Source of the DNA: Bacteroidales bacterium UBA5072
GTDB taxonomy: Bacteria; Bacteroidota; Bacteroidia; Bacteroidales; UBA10428
NCBI GenBank assembly: GCA_002415855.1
Contig: DIAS01000175.1
Location: 1-24,324, forward strand
Length of the DNA stretch: 24,324 nt
Direction: 5' to 3'
Shown: piece after piece, positions 15,274 through 22,581 of the stretch
How the letters are laid out: each line of letters opens with the position of its first letter
Position numbering within the stretch: the first letter of the stretch is position 1
Notes under the pieces: generated by a model
The model's input: the letters and a program-made list of their open reading frames with translations, nothing else
The model's database searches: none
What the model was told of the DNA's origin: nothing
Made by a program: the position numbers and the translations under genes

Positions 15274-16077
15274 CTAAATCACACCGGCTACCAGGGCTAT
15301 AAACCTGGAAAAAGGAACCAGTAAAAGCTGCGCGCCAATGGTCCCTATGAAACGGCTTATCACCATTATTCTGACCACTTTTCTGAAATCGGTATCACTG
15401 TACTTTCCCTCAATTACATCATCGGTAAGTGCAGAAAGGTGTGGATCAATGAACATGAACATCAGGATGGTAGCCAGTCCGTTCACAATGGAGGACAGCG
15501 TACTGGAAGTGGTTCTCAACTCGGGGTTTATAAACCCGGCATAAAGGGAGGCCAGGACTCCTACGGCCAGAATGGCCGATGCCAGAACATTAAATATGAA
15601 TATCTTGATAGGAAAGCTTGGCACCCTGTGGGTAGATACTTTGAAATTACCCCTTGCAGGCAACTTTACATCGGCAATTATCTGCCTGATACCTGCTTTG
15701 CTGAAGGCGTGCAGGATGAGCTTGGGCACGGATTTTACAATACTGAACCTCATGACCGCCTTGGTGAAAAGCCGCTGAAAAGTAGGTATCAGCAACGATC
15801 CGATCAGCGTGGCCAGGGTGGTTGTAAGTAAAATCAATTGAAAAACATATGTACCGGGGTCGATACCCTGGTTAATGTTCTTCTCGATCCATTTGGCCAG
15901 AAGAGGAGCCTGGAACGAGTTTGATGTACGGGATATCAGCACCATGATGTTGAAGAGCGCAAAAGAAATGGCGATCTTCCTGGTTCGGATACCTACAATT
16001 CTCACGGAATAGGACAGTGTGCTGATCAGGTTGATTATAAAGGTGAGCAGCAATACCAGGATGATTTGAACCGACAT
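15274..16077 (-). CDS. amj: lipid II flippase of the Amj family
   Basis: Amj (alternate to MurJ; Bacillus subtilis YdaH, formerly DUF2837) moves the peptidoglycan precursor lipid II across the inner membrane. The 267-residue protein matches the family in length and in its characteristic N-terminal block: STLSYSVRIVGIRTRKIAISFALFN, then ISRTSNSFQAPLLAKWIEKN (about 19-67). About six hydrophobic segments follow, with a basic cytosolic stretch in the middle (ADVKLPARGNFKVSTHRVPSFPIKIF). Recognition is by recall of the family's motif, not by search. It is divergent from mprF, another envelope gene, across a 430-bp gap, and a 45-codon candidate ORF precedes it by 15 nt. Bacteria normally use MurJ; whether this genome also has MurJ cannot be seen here. 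Confidence 0.85.
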   Translation of the reverse strand: MSVQIILVLLLTFIINLISTLSYSVRIVGIRTRKIAISFALFNIMVLISRTSNSFQAPLLAKWIEKNINQGIDPGTYVFQLILLTTTLATLIGSLLIPTFQRLFTKAVMRFSIVKSVPKLILHAFSKAGIRQIIADVKLPARGNFKVSTHRVPSFPIKIFIFNVLASAILAVGVLASLYAGFINPELRTTSSTLSSIVNGLATILMFMFIDPHLSALTDDVIEGKYSDTDFRKVVRIMVISRFIGTIGAQLLLVPFSRFIALVAGVI

Positions 16078-16092
16078 ATAGGATTATTTAGC

Positions 16093-16230
16093 TTAGTTTT
16101 CAACTCCGGGTTTCTCAATTAGTTTTTCACGCGACTTTCCGTAATCAATTATGGGGTGATCAGCCTGAAAGAGGTTCTCCCCCACCCTCAGATGCGATTC
16201 GGGTACAATGTACCATTGATTTCGGATCAT
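16093..16230 (-). CDS. candidate 45-residue ORF upstream of amj
   Basis: An open frame from ATG 16230 to TAA 16093, encoding 45 residues beginning MIRNQWYIVPESH and ending EKLIEKPGVEN. It has no signal peptide or membrane segment. The stop is 15 nt before the amj ATG, and an exact -7 element (TACTTTTG at 16256-16249) lies about 19 nt before its start, so it would be the first gene of the amj transcript. The opening MIRNQWY is also how many Rieske-type oxygenases begin, but the Rieske Cys/His residues are absent, so it could be a fragment, a chance ORF, or a small peptide of its own. Real status undecided. Confidence 0.4.
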   Translation of the reverse strand: MIRNQWYIVPESHLRVGENLFQADHPIIDYGKSREKLIEKPGVEN

Positions 16231-16248
16231 ACTATTCCATATTTTTCC

Positions 16249-16256
16249 CAAAAGTA
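16249..16256 (-). promoter_or_regulatory. candidate -7 element for small ORF and amj
   Basis: Minus strand TACTTTTG, an exact TAnnTTTG match, followed by about 18 nt to ATG 16230. No TTG at the expected -33 spacing was found, so this is a partial promoter. The same octamer precedes the LysM gene at 13703-13696. Confidence 0.4.
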
Positions 16257-16328
16257 AACGCTATCAAATTATTTGCATGAATATCCCATTCATATTTTTC
16301 AATTTTAAAAATAAATGATGAGCAGACC

Positions 16329-16385
16329 CTCGACATACTGTCGGGCATATGGCTCATGGCAAAGGTATCCGGCCGTTTTGGCCGG
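16329..16385. repeat. tandem hairpins between amj and mprF
   Basis: Two adjacent inverted repeats. The first pairs CGACA (16331-16335) with TGTCG (16339-16343) around TAC, extended by one G-T and one C-G pair. The second pairs CCGGCC (16369-16374) with GGCCGG (16380-16385) around GTTTT, a GC-only stem in an AT-rich gap. No T-tract follows on either strand. The 64-codon open frame running through here to the mprF start looks non-coding. Confidence 0.45.
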
Positions 16386-16424
16386 TGTAACATGCGTTTT
16401 CAAGATTCGGGAAACCTGCAATGA

Positions 16425-16455
16425 TTGTAAGATTGCTAATCTTGCTGTATCTTTA
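16425..16455 (+). promoter_or_regulatory. candidate promoter for mprF with a palindromic spacer
   Basis: TTG at 16425-16427, 20 nt spacer, then TATCTTTA at 16448-16455 (TAnnTTTG with the last base changed). Transcription would start near 16461, about 47 nt before ATG 16509. The spacer contains AAGATT-GCT-AATCTT (16429-16443), a perfect 6-bp inverted repeat placed where a repressor or activator dimer could act. Confidence 0.35.
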
Positions 16456-16508
16456 TGTTTAATCTTTGTGACGATCATTATTGGTTTTTATAAACTCATA
16501 AAATCATA

Positions 16509-19130
16509 ATGGTAGCAGAAGCAGTCAGTTCCATTAATCATTTGCTCAGAGAAAAAAGTCTCCCTTTCATGCGTGAAAACGGGAAACTGATAACCCGGTT
16601 TATCCTTACCGCACTATTTGTTGTTTTGGGCATCTGGTTTTTAAAACATGAACGGGCTGAATTGTCAGAGGTCAGGTCTGCGTTTATCATCGCCCGGTGG
16701 TCGTGGCTGATGGTCGGGGTTGTGGTAACCGTAATTTATATCACACTCCAGGGGCTGATGTATGTGACTTCATTTCTGGCAATTCAATGCAAAGTAGGAT
16801 TAACAGATACTGTTTTACTGTTCCTGAAGCGAAATCTGATCAGTGTGTTCCTTCCTGCCGGAGGCGTTTCTTCACTGGCTTTTTTTACCGGGCCTTTAGA
16901 AAATAAAGGCATATCAAAAAGCCAGATTCACTATGCCTCCACCATATATGGCTTTGTCGGGATACTGTCAGTTGTCCTGATCGCCATACCGGCATTCATA
17001 TATGCTCTAGTCAAGGGCAACTCGTCGGGCAAGGAGTGGATAGCCCTTGCCTCTCTTTTGCTCCTCACCGGTCTTCTTTATTGGCTGTACCATTGGGTAA
17101 TGCTCAAAGGCAGGTTTTATCAATGGGTGCTAAAACGCTACCCGACCATTGAATTCCTTCTTGAGGATATCCGGAGCAGGAAGGTAACGGTGAGCAAATT
17201 CCTGCTGACTGTTCTGATTTCACTATTTATTGAAATTACCGGTATAGCCCACGTATACATTGCCATGAAGGCTCTGCAGATCAATCCATCACTCTTTGCC
17301 GCCCTTATGGGATATATCATTTCGGTGGTTTTTATGGTAGTTTCACCATTCCTGAGGGGACTCGGTGCAGTTGAGGTTTCCATGAGCATTATTCTGACAA
17401 GATTTGGCTTTTCAAACGTGGAAGCCATTTCTATTACCTTGCTTTACCGACTCTTCGAGTTCTGGCTACCTTTGTTTTCCGGTGTAGCAAGTTTCCTTTC
17501 GGGCATCAGAAAATTACTCATGCGGATAGTACCCGCTATGTTGCTCCTGTTATTGGGAATTATCAACATCATATCAGTAATTACTCCGTCTGTCGGTTGG
17601 CGGTTGGAACAGCTTCAGGAGTATATTATGCTGGACGCTATCCAGGCTTCCAACTACTTTGTACTTGCAGCAGGATTCTTTCTCCTGATAACAGCCGCCT
17701 TTATGCTCAAAGGCTTGCGAAGCACCTGGTGGATTGCCATGGTCCTCAGCATCATTTCTTTTATCGGGCACCTCACGAAAGCCATTGATTATGAAGAGGC
17801 GACTGTGGCCCTGTTCTTAATCATTATTCTTTTATTCACCCGCAAGGATTATTATATCAGGAATAATCCCCGTTTGCGCTTCACGGGTATTCGAACGGCC
17901 CTTTTCAGCATGGCAGCCATGCTGCTTTATGGTATAATCGGATTTTACTTCCTGGATGAGAAACATTTTAACACCAATTTCAGCTATTTACAATCGGTTC
18001 ATTATACCCTTGCCAGTTACTTCCTCGTTGGCAGCCAAGACCTGATACCAGGAGATGCCTTCGGCAGGGATTTTCTTCTTTCAATCAACGCAGGCGGGTT
18101 CATTACCCTTACCTTTTTATTATATACGCTTGTCAGACCATATGTTTACAGGGGAAATGCATCCCCGGAGGAAATCTCCAAAGCCAAAGAGCTGGTGAGC
18201 CGGTATGCACGTTCGGCTTTGGATCATTTTAAGACCTATTTTGACAAAATGATCTTTTATCACGATGATGCGGACGGGTTCCTTTCTTACCGCATCAATG
18301 GAAATTACGCGGTAGTACTTGAGAATCCCGTTGCCCGTGATGAAAATGAGATGAAGAAATGCATTGCTCTTTTTGATAATTTCTGCTTTGAGAATGGCTT
18401 GAAAGGAATTTACTACAGGGTCCCCGAAGAAAGCCTTCCGATCTATACCGAAAAAGGCAAGAAAAGCATGTTTATCGGTCAGGAAGGCATTGTTGATCTG
18501 GAAACCTTCACACTCGAAGGAGGAAGTCGTAAATCACTCAGAAATGCCATTAATAAAGTTAAAGACAGGGGATTTAAATCCACTATCCACCTGCCACCCA
18601 TAAAGGACGGCGTATTACAGAAATTAAAATCGGTATCGGATGAATGGCTGTCCTTTAACAAACGGGATGAGATTGTTTTTTCACAGGGAATGTTTGCATG
18701 GAACGAGATTAAGCATCAGACAGTACTTACAGTTGAAAGCTCCGAAGAAAAAGTGGTGGCATTCCTGAATATCATTCCTGATTATGCGGAGGCTGAAGGC
18801 ACCTATGATCTGCTGCGAAAAACCACCGATGCCCCTAACGGAATCATGGATTTTATCCTGATCGAACTTTTCCAGTACATGAAAATGCAAAATCTGAGGT
18901 ATTTAAACTTAGGATTTGCTCCTATGTCGGGAATGCGTGATGCGCATACCTTTAAGGAGAAATCTATGAAATTCGCCTATGAACGGATCCGCTCATTTTC
19001 TCACTATAAAGGATTGCGGGAATTCAAGGAAAAGTATGATCCCGTCTGGTACAACAAATACCTGATCTATGAGCAGGATTATGACCTGATCCAGATGCCC
19101 GCAGTGCTGACCAGGATTATCAGACCCTGA
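16509..19130 (+). CDS. mprF: MprF: aminoacyl-phosphatidylglycerol synthase and flippase
   Basis: Transfers an amino acid (lysine in the best-studied cases) from aminoacyl-tRNA to a phospholipid and flips the product outward, lowering the negative surface charge and protecting against cationic peptides. The 873-residue product is full length. About 14 hydrophobic segments fill residues 22-545: first the flippase (UPF0104-like, with LFLKRNLISVFLPAGGVSSLAFF), then a second helix bundle. The cytosolic DUF2156 catalytic domain covers about 555-865, with conserved pieces FIGQEGIVDLETFTLEGGSRKSLRNAINKV, EGTYDLLRKT and PNGIMDFILIELFQYMK...LNLGFAPMSG. The amino acid and lipid used here are not readable from sequence. 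It converges with the glycosyltransferase gene, 19 bp between stops. Confidence 0.93.
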   Translation: MVAEAVSSINHLLREKSLPFMRENGKLITRFILTALFVVLGIWFLKHERAELSEVRSAFIIARWSWLMVGVVVTVIYITLQGLMYVTSFLAIQCKVGLTDTVLLFLKRNLISVFLPAGGVSSLAFFTGPLENKGISKSQIHYASTIYGFVGILSVVLIAIPAFIYALVKGNSSGKEWIALASLLLLTGLLYWLYHWVMLKGRFYQWVLKRYPTIEFLLEDIRSRKVTVSKFLLTVLISLFIEITGIAHVYIAMKALQINPSLFAALMGYIISVVFMVVSPFLRGLGAVEVSMSIILTRFGFSNVEAISITLLYRLFEFWLPLFSGVASFLSGIRKLLMRIVPAMLLLLLGIINIISVITPSVGWRLEQLQEYIMLDAIQASNYFVLAAGFFLLITAAFMLKGLRSTWWIAMVLSIISFIGHLTKAIDYEEATVALFLIIILLFTRKDYYIRNNPRLRFTGIRTALFSMAAMLLYGIIGFYFLDEKHFNTNFSYLQSVHYTLASYFLVGSQDLIPGDAFGRDFLLSINAGGFITLTFLLYTLVRPYVYRGNASPEEISKAKELVSRYARSALDHFKTYFDKMIFYHDDADGFLSYRINGNYAVVLENPVARDENEMKKCIALFDNFCFENGLKGIYYRVPEESLPIYTEKGKKSMFIGQEGIVDLETFTLEGGSRKSLRNAINKVKDRGFKSTIHLPPIKDGVLQKLKSVSDEWLSFNKRDEIVFSQGMFAWNEIKHQTVLTVESSEEKVVAFLNIIPDYAEAEGTYDLLRKTTDAPNGIMDFILIELFQYMKMQNLRYLNLGFAPMSGMRDAHTFKEKSMKFAYERIRSFSHYKGLREFKEKYDPVWYNKYLIYEQDYDLIQMPAVLTRIIRP

Positions 19131-19149
19131 TTCCCTGTCAAAATGGGAT

Positions 19150-20343
19150 TTAATCTACCTCGACGGCATGCAGCAGATCAGATAAGATCCCGTCGATGGC
19201 TGATTCCACCCTTTTCCAGTCGGGTATCAGCGGTGAACCGAAGTGCTGATCGTTGAAATCGACTACCCCTGAATCAATGGCCCTGGCGAACACCTCGACC
19301 GTCTTCAGTTCTTCATGGAAATCAAAATCAATGCGCTTGTCGTACATTTCTGCGAGTGACTCATAAATGCCTACCATCTCGCGGGCATGTTTCAGATAGG
19401 TCAGCCTGATGGTTCGGAATAGTTCTGAATTTAGGGCAACACCATTGCTGGCAAGATGTGTAAAAAAGGTTCTTGCTATATCGGAAGCCATCTTGTACAA
19501 GCCCTTTTCGCTTTCGGAACCTACATGCTGGTGTTTATGATCATAGCGGTTTGTCAACTCTATCTGACAGATCCGCGATTCCCGCACCAGACGGTATATT
19601 TCACCCAGCAAACCCACTTCGATACCCCAGTCCGAAGGAAACTGCATCATCCTGGCCTGACTGATATAGGTGGCAAACTCGCCAGACAAAGGGTACCTGA
19701 AATCACCCATGTAGTCGAGGAATTCAGTGCTGCCGAACATGTCTTTCAGGGTGCGCACGAGGGGAAAATAGAAGAGGCGCGTAACGCGGCCGTACAACTT
19801 CTTGTCATACCGGATATAATACCCTTTGGAGAACTGGAAACGGAGATACATCAGGGGGAACAGCAAACGGGTCAGAAAATCCCTGTCATAGGTAAGTATA
19901 TCAGCGTCGTGAAAAGCAATAGCAGAAACCTCTGCCTTACCGATTATATACCCCAGACATGTCCAAACCGCCCGACCCTTGCCACGGATCCCCAACGGCA
20001 ACTGCTGCTCGATCCGGCGGATAACCTCGGTCACTTCGGGTTTATCATTCCAGACCAATGTTACACGGTTTCCGAGCGGCGCAACAATGGCCTGAGATTT
20101 TGCATATTCCTCCTTATTAGCCTGGTCAAGCGAAATGTATACTTTTTGAACATACCGGGTATCCGATAATACAGCGATAATATGTTGCATCGCATCACCC
20201 GACAGATCACGGTATAAAGCAGGAATCAGAACCCCTACGGGTATTTTGGACGACGCCTTTAACACCTTGGCTTCCATCGATTCGCAACTTTCGTGCTGCA
20301 ACAGGGAGAATGTCGGGACTTTGTTAATGTGGAAATCGGCCAT
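19150..20343 (-). CDS. GT-A glycosyltransferase, GT81/glucosyl-3-phosphoglycerate-synthase-like
   Basis: Probably transfers a sugar from a nucleotide sugar in the cytosol; the best guess is synthesis of glucosyl- or mannosyl-3-phosphoglycerate, precursor of a compatible solute. The 397-residue protein opens with a GT-A nucleotide-sugar fold (PVGVLIPALYRD, 35-46). The metal-binding DxD-type motif is FHDADI (144-149), preceded by IRGKGRAVWTCLGY (119-132). Later come YPLSGEFA (217-224) and DWGIEVGLLGEIY (238-250), both matching the acceptor and catalytic region of GT81 enzymes, and a helical C terminus from about 280. No phosphatase gene, which would complete glycosylglycerate formation, lies beside it. 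It has no transmembrane segment. It is divergent from the GH16 gene across 113 bp. Family call is fair; substrate is uncertain. Confidence 0.82.
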   Translation of the reverse strand: MADFHINKVPTFSLLQHESCESMEAKVLKASSKIPVGVLIPALYRDLSGDAMQHIIAVLSDTRYVQKVYISLDQANKEEYAKSQAIVAPLGNRVTLVWNDKPEVTEVIRRIEQQLPLGIRGKGRAVWTCLGYIIGKAEVSAIAFHDADILTYDRDFLTRLLFPLMYLRFQFSKGYYIRYDKKLYGRVTRLFYFPLVRTLKDMFGSTEFLDYMGDFRYPLSGEFATYISQARMMQFPSDWGIEVGLLGEIYRLVRESRICQIELTNRYDHKHQHVGSESEKGLYKMASDIARTFFTHLASNGVALNSELFRTIRLTYLKHAREMVGIYESLAEMYDKRIDFDFHEELKTVEVFARAIDSGVVDFNDQHFGSPLIPDWKRVESAIDGILSDLLHAVEVD

Positions 20344-20384
20344 GGCAATTAAGTTTTAAAAAAACGGCGGATCAATCCAAAATT

Positions 20385-20415
20385 TTGAAAATTCTACATA
20401 AAAATACTACTTTTA
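20385..20415 (+). promoter_or_regulatory. candidate promoter for the GH16 gene
   Basis: TTG at 20385-20387, 20 nt spacer, TACTTTTA at 20408-20415 (TAnnTTTG with the final G replaced by A). It would start transcription near 20421, about 36 nt before ATG 20457. One mismatch in the -7 element keeps confidence modest. Confidence 0.35.
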
Positions 20416-20456
20416 TTCCTTAACCAGGTTGTTAGTTTCATTAAAACCCATCAGAA

Positions 20457-21290
20457 ATGAAATCCTTCGCAATTTTAGCATTCGCAGCAATCTTTGTTGC
20501 AGGTTCTTACGGCTGTAAAAAGAACGTATCCACAAACATTGACCAGGCCAATGCACCGGAAGGCTGGGAAATGGTATGGGCCGATGAGTTCAATTATAAC
20601 GGACTGCCCGATTCAACCTCCTGGGCTTATGATGTTGGCGGTTCCGGCTGGGGTAACCAGGAAAAACAATACTACACAGCATCGCGGCTGGAAAATGCAA
20701 GGGTTGAAAATGGCATTCTGATCATTGAGGCCAGAAAAGAATCCATGGATACCAATGATTATACATCGGCCCGGCTAATAACCCGTGGCAAAAAGGAATG
20801 GCTTTACGGCCGGTTTGAGATCCGGGCAAAGCTCCCCAAAGGTACCGGAACCTGGCCTGCCATCTGGATGCTGGCTGCCGTAAAAAGTTATGGCGACAGC
20901 TACTGGCCGCATAACGGTGAGATTGATATCATGGAGCATGTTGGGTTTAACCAGGGATTTATTCACGCATCCACACACAGCCTGAAGTATTACTGGCAAG
21001 TCGGCACCCAGCGCACAGATACAATTTTTGCCGCAGATGTCTCGGAGAACTTCCACAATTATATACTGGAGTGGTATCCCGACAAAATACAGGTATACAT
21101 GGATAATACCCTGTTCTTTACCTCTACGAATGATAACACCGGTTGGGAAGCATGGCCGTTTGACAAGCCCTTTTACCTGATCCTTAACATTGCCGTGGGT
21201 GGTGCCTGGGGTGGGCAAAAGGGGATCGATGATGCCATATGGCCCCAGAAGATGGAAGTGGATTATGTCAGAGTATTTAAGAAGAAGTAG
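20457..21290 (+). CDS. GH16 endo-beta-1,3-glucanase (laminarinase-like) lipoprotein
   Basis: Hydrolyses internal beta-glucan bonds, probably beta-1,3 or mixed-linkage glucan such as laminarin, at the outer membrane or cell surface. The 277-residue protein has a lipoprotein-type signal (MKSFAILAFAAIFVAGSYGC, Cys20). The GH16 jelly-roll covers about 35-277. The catalytic motif is GEIDIMEHVG (154-163), with nucleophile Glu155, assisting Asp157 and acid/base Glu160; the extra Met before the last Glu is the beta-bulge form of laminarinases. WGNQEKQYYT (65-74) and LPKGTGTWPAIWML (127-139) are typical substrate-cleft pieces. It is not in a visible SusC/SusD polysaccharide locus, so it may be a stand-alone enzyme. 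It is single-domain, with no carbohydrate-binding module or T9SS tail. Confidence 0.93.
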   Translation: MKSFAILAFAAIFVAGSYGCKKNVSTNIDQANAPEGWEMVWADEFNYNGLPDSTSWAYDVGGSGWGNQEKQYYTASRLENARVENGILIIEARKESMDTNDYTSARLITRGKKEWLYGRFEIRAKLPKGTGTWPAIWMLAAVKSYGDSYWPHNGEIDIMEHVGFNQGFIHASTHSLKYYWQVGTQRTDTIFAADVSENFHNYILEWYPDKIQVYMDNTLFFTSTNDNTGWEAWPFDKPFYLILNIAVGGAWGGQKGIDDAIWPQKMEVDYVRVFKKK

Positions 21291-21363
21291 CAACTGCAAA
21301 GGCAGCAGATTGGCGGAGAGACAGGGACCCTTCTAGCCCTTGCGCCCGTATGGGGTATATCGG

Positions 21364-21396
21364 GTGAATCTTCCTATAGAGGTTCCCTATATTCAC
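21364..21396 (+). repeat. bulged hairpin downstream of the GH16 gene
   Basis: GTGAA (21364-21368) pairs with TTCAC (21392-21396), and TATAG (21375-21379) with CTATA (21387-21391), loop AGGTTCC, with a 6-nt bulge TCTTCC on the left. A CCTTTTTGG tract follows at 21409-21417, so a weak terminator for the GH16 gene is possible. The rest of the 199-bp gap shows no gene. Confidence 0.4.
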
Positions 21397-21489
21397 TTCG
21401 AAAAGCAACCTTTTTGGAAACTGATCATCCTATTGATGACCCTTTATTTAAAATAGGATCTAATCGGCTGTCAATTTAAAACTAAGTCT

Positions 21490-22509
21490 ATGAAAGTTAA
21501 TCCTGTAATTACCGTGCTATTGGGGATATTGTGGATCTCCATACTTGCTTCCTGTAAAAAAGAGCAAACCACTGAAACGGAACAAAGTGAGGTTGTGGAA
21601 AGATACCTGGAATTCAAGACCAAGATGAATGCCATGAATGCAAGTTCAGGTCAGATGAGCAATTTCCTGTCCATTATTGGAGCCAGTCAGTTGCGAAATA
21701 ATGGTCTCCAGTTGAAATCTGCCACAGGCGATTCAGTCGTTACCGATACCGTTCCATGTGACACATCGGATTATTGGGATTACTGGACCTGCGCTACTGT
21801 GACGGAATTTGACAATGGAGATGGCACTTTTACAACGATATACGATTATGGGGACGGTTGTGATGAGTTTGGTTACCTGGCAAAAGGAAAGATCACATAC
21901 ATCTGGAAGAATGTCGGAAACGATTATTATTCAAAGGTTCTCTATGACCATTATTATAATTATGGCATGGAAATGAACGGTTATTCGGAATACAGTTTCA
22001 TTTCAGATGGAAATTCCTATTTTGAGTATGATTCCGCGCAAGGTTCAAAGGACAGTCTCGTCTCTCCGGGTATCGTATTCTACTGGTCAGGTACATCCAC
22101 AGGAAAGGACGACATCAGCATCGTTTACGATAACGGCGAAAAATATACTTACACCTCCAATTATTCCAATAAATGGGATAACTCTACCTACACTGTCCTT
22201 GAGGGTGAATACACATGCATCAGTGAACCGGATGGCTATGAGTATCATTACCTGGTCACCACACCTCTGTTTTATAATTATGCCTGCACCAATACCTGGG
22301 TTGCTGTTTCCGGCGTTGAAACCATTCACTATAAAGACGTTGCGGAAAGCTACGATTTTCTGATTGACTATGGCAACGGGAATTGTGATAACCTGGCAAC
22401 CATCACAGAGAACGGCGAAACATCGGTTGTTGATTTTGGTGAACTGATTTATGAATATTGCGGGGAAGACGTGGTAAGTGACAGTACTACGGCGTATCCC
22501 GGGCGTTAA
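21490..22509 (+). CDS. Tyr/Asp-rich lipoprotein of unknown function
   Basis: Not recognised. The 339-residue product has a clear lipoprotein signal, with Cys at about residue 19 in SILASCKKEQ, so it is anchored to a membrane, probably the outer one. Residues 25-70 look helical. From about 85 to the end it is very rich in Tyr, Asp, Asn, Gly and Trp and poor in Lys/Arg, with repeated short strands (WDYWTCATVTEFDNGDGTFTTIYDYGDG, KGKITYIWKNVGNDYYSKV, SYFEYDSAQGS, EKYTYTSNYSNKWDN). This suggests an extended antiparallel beta structure, like wrapped-strand or beta-solenoid surface proteins. Cys residues come in spaced pairs (CDTSDYWDYWTC, and near CTN/NCDN/YCGE). It lies between the GH16 gene and a terminator; a glycan-related role is only guesswork. 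Confidence 0.78.
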   Translation: MKVNPVITVLLGILWISILASCKKEQTTETEQSEVVERYLEFKTKMNAMNASSGQMSNFLSIIGASQLRNNGLQLKSATGDSVVTDTVPCDTSDYWDYWTCATVTEFDNGDGTFTTIYDYGDGCDEFGYLAKGKITYIWKNVGNDYYSKVLYDHYYNYGMEMNGYSEYSFISDGNSYFEYDSAQGSKDSLVSPGIVFYWSGTSTGKDDISIVYDNGEKYTYTSNYSNKWDNSTYTVLEGEYTCISEPDGYEYHYLVTTPLFYNYACTNTWVAVSGVETIHYKDVAESYDFLIDYGNGNCDNLATITENGETSVVDFGELIYEYCGEDVVSDSTTAYPGR

Positions 22510-22550
22510 CGGGGAACAACATGCCTTGAAGCAATACGGAGTCGCGGAAC

Positions 22551-22581
22551 GCAGGGATCAGTTATCCCTGCTTCATTTTCC
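22551..22581 (+). terminator. intrinsic terminator overlapping the permease 3' end
   Basis: GCAGGGAT (22551-22558), loop CAGTT, ATCCCTGC (22564-22571): a perfect 8-bp GC-rich stem followed on the plus strand by the T-rich tract TTCATTTTCC. It sits 42 nt after the lipoprotein stop codon and ends that transcript. The stop codon and last codons of the minus-strand permease lie inside the loop and right arm. In the minus direction no T-tract follows, so it acts mainly on the plus strand. Confidence 0.65.

Noticed and set aside
16315..16509. 64-codon plus-strand frame ending at the mprF ATG
   Set aside because: It runs through two hairpins and the likely mprF promoter; its apparent hydrophobic end is AT-rich promoter DNA.
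19131..19149. Possible bidirectional terminator between mprF and the glycosyltransferase
   Set aside because: Only a 4-bp TCCC/GGGA stem with a long loop and no real T-tract.
19456..20169. 237-codon plus-strand frame
   Set aside because: Antisense to the GT81-like gene, whose conserved motifs fix the real frame; no domain seen.
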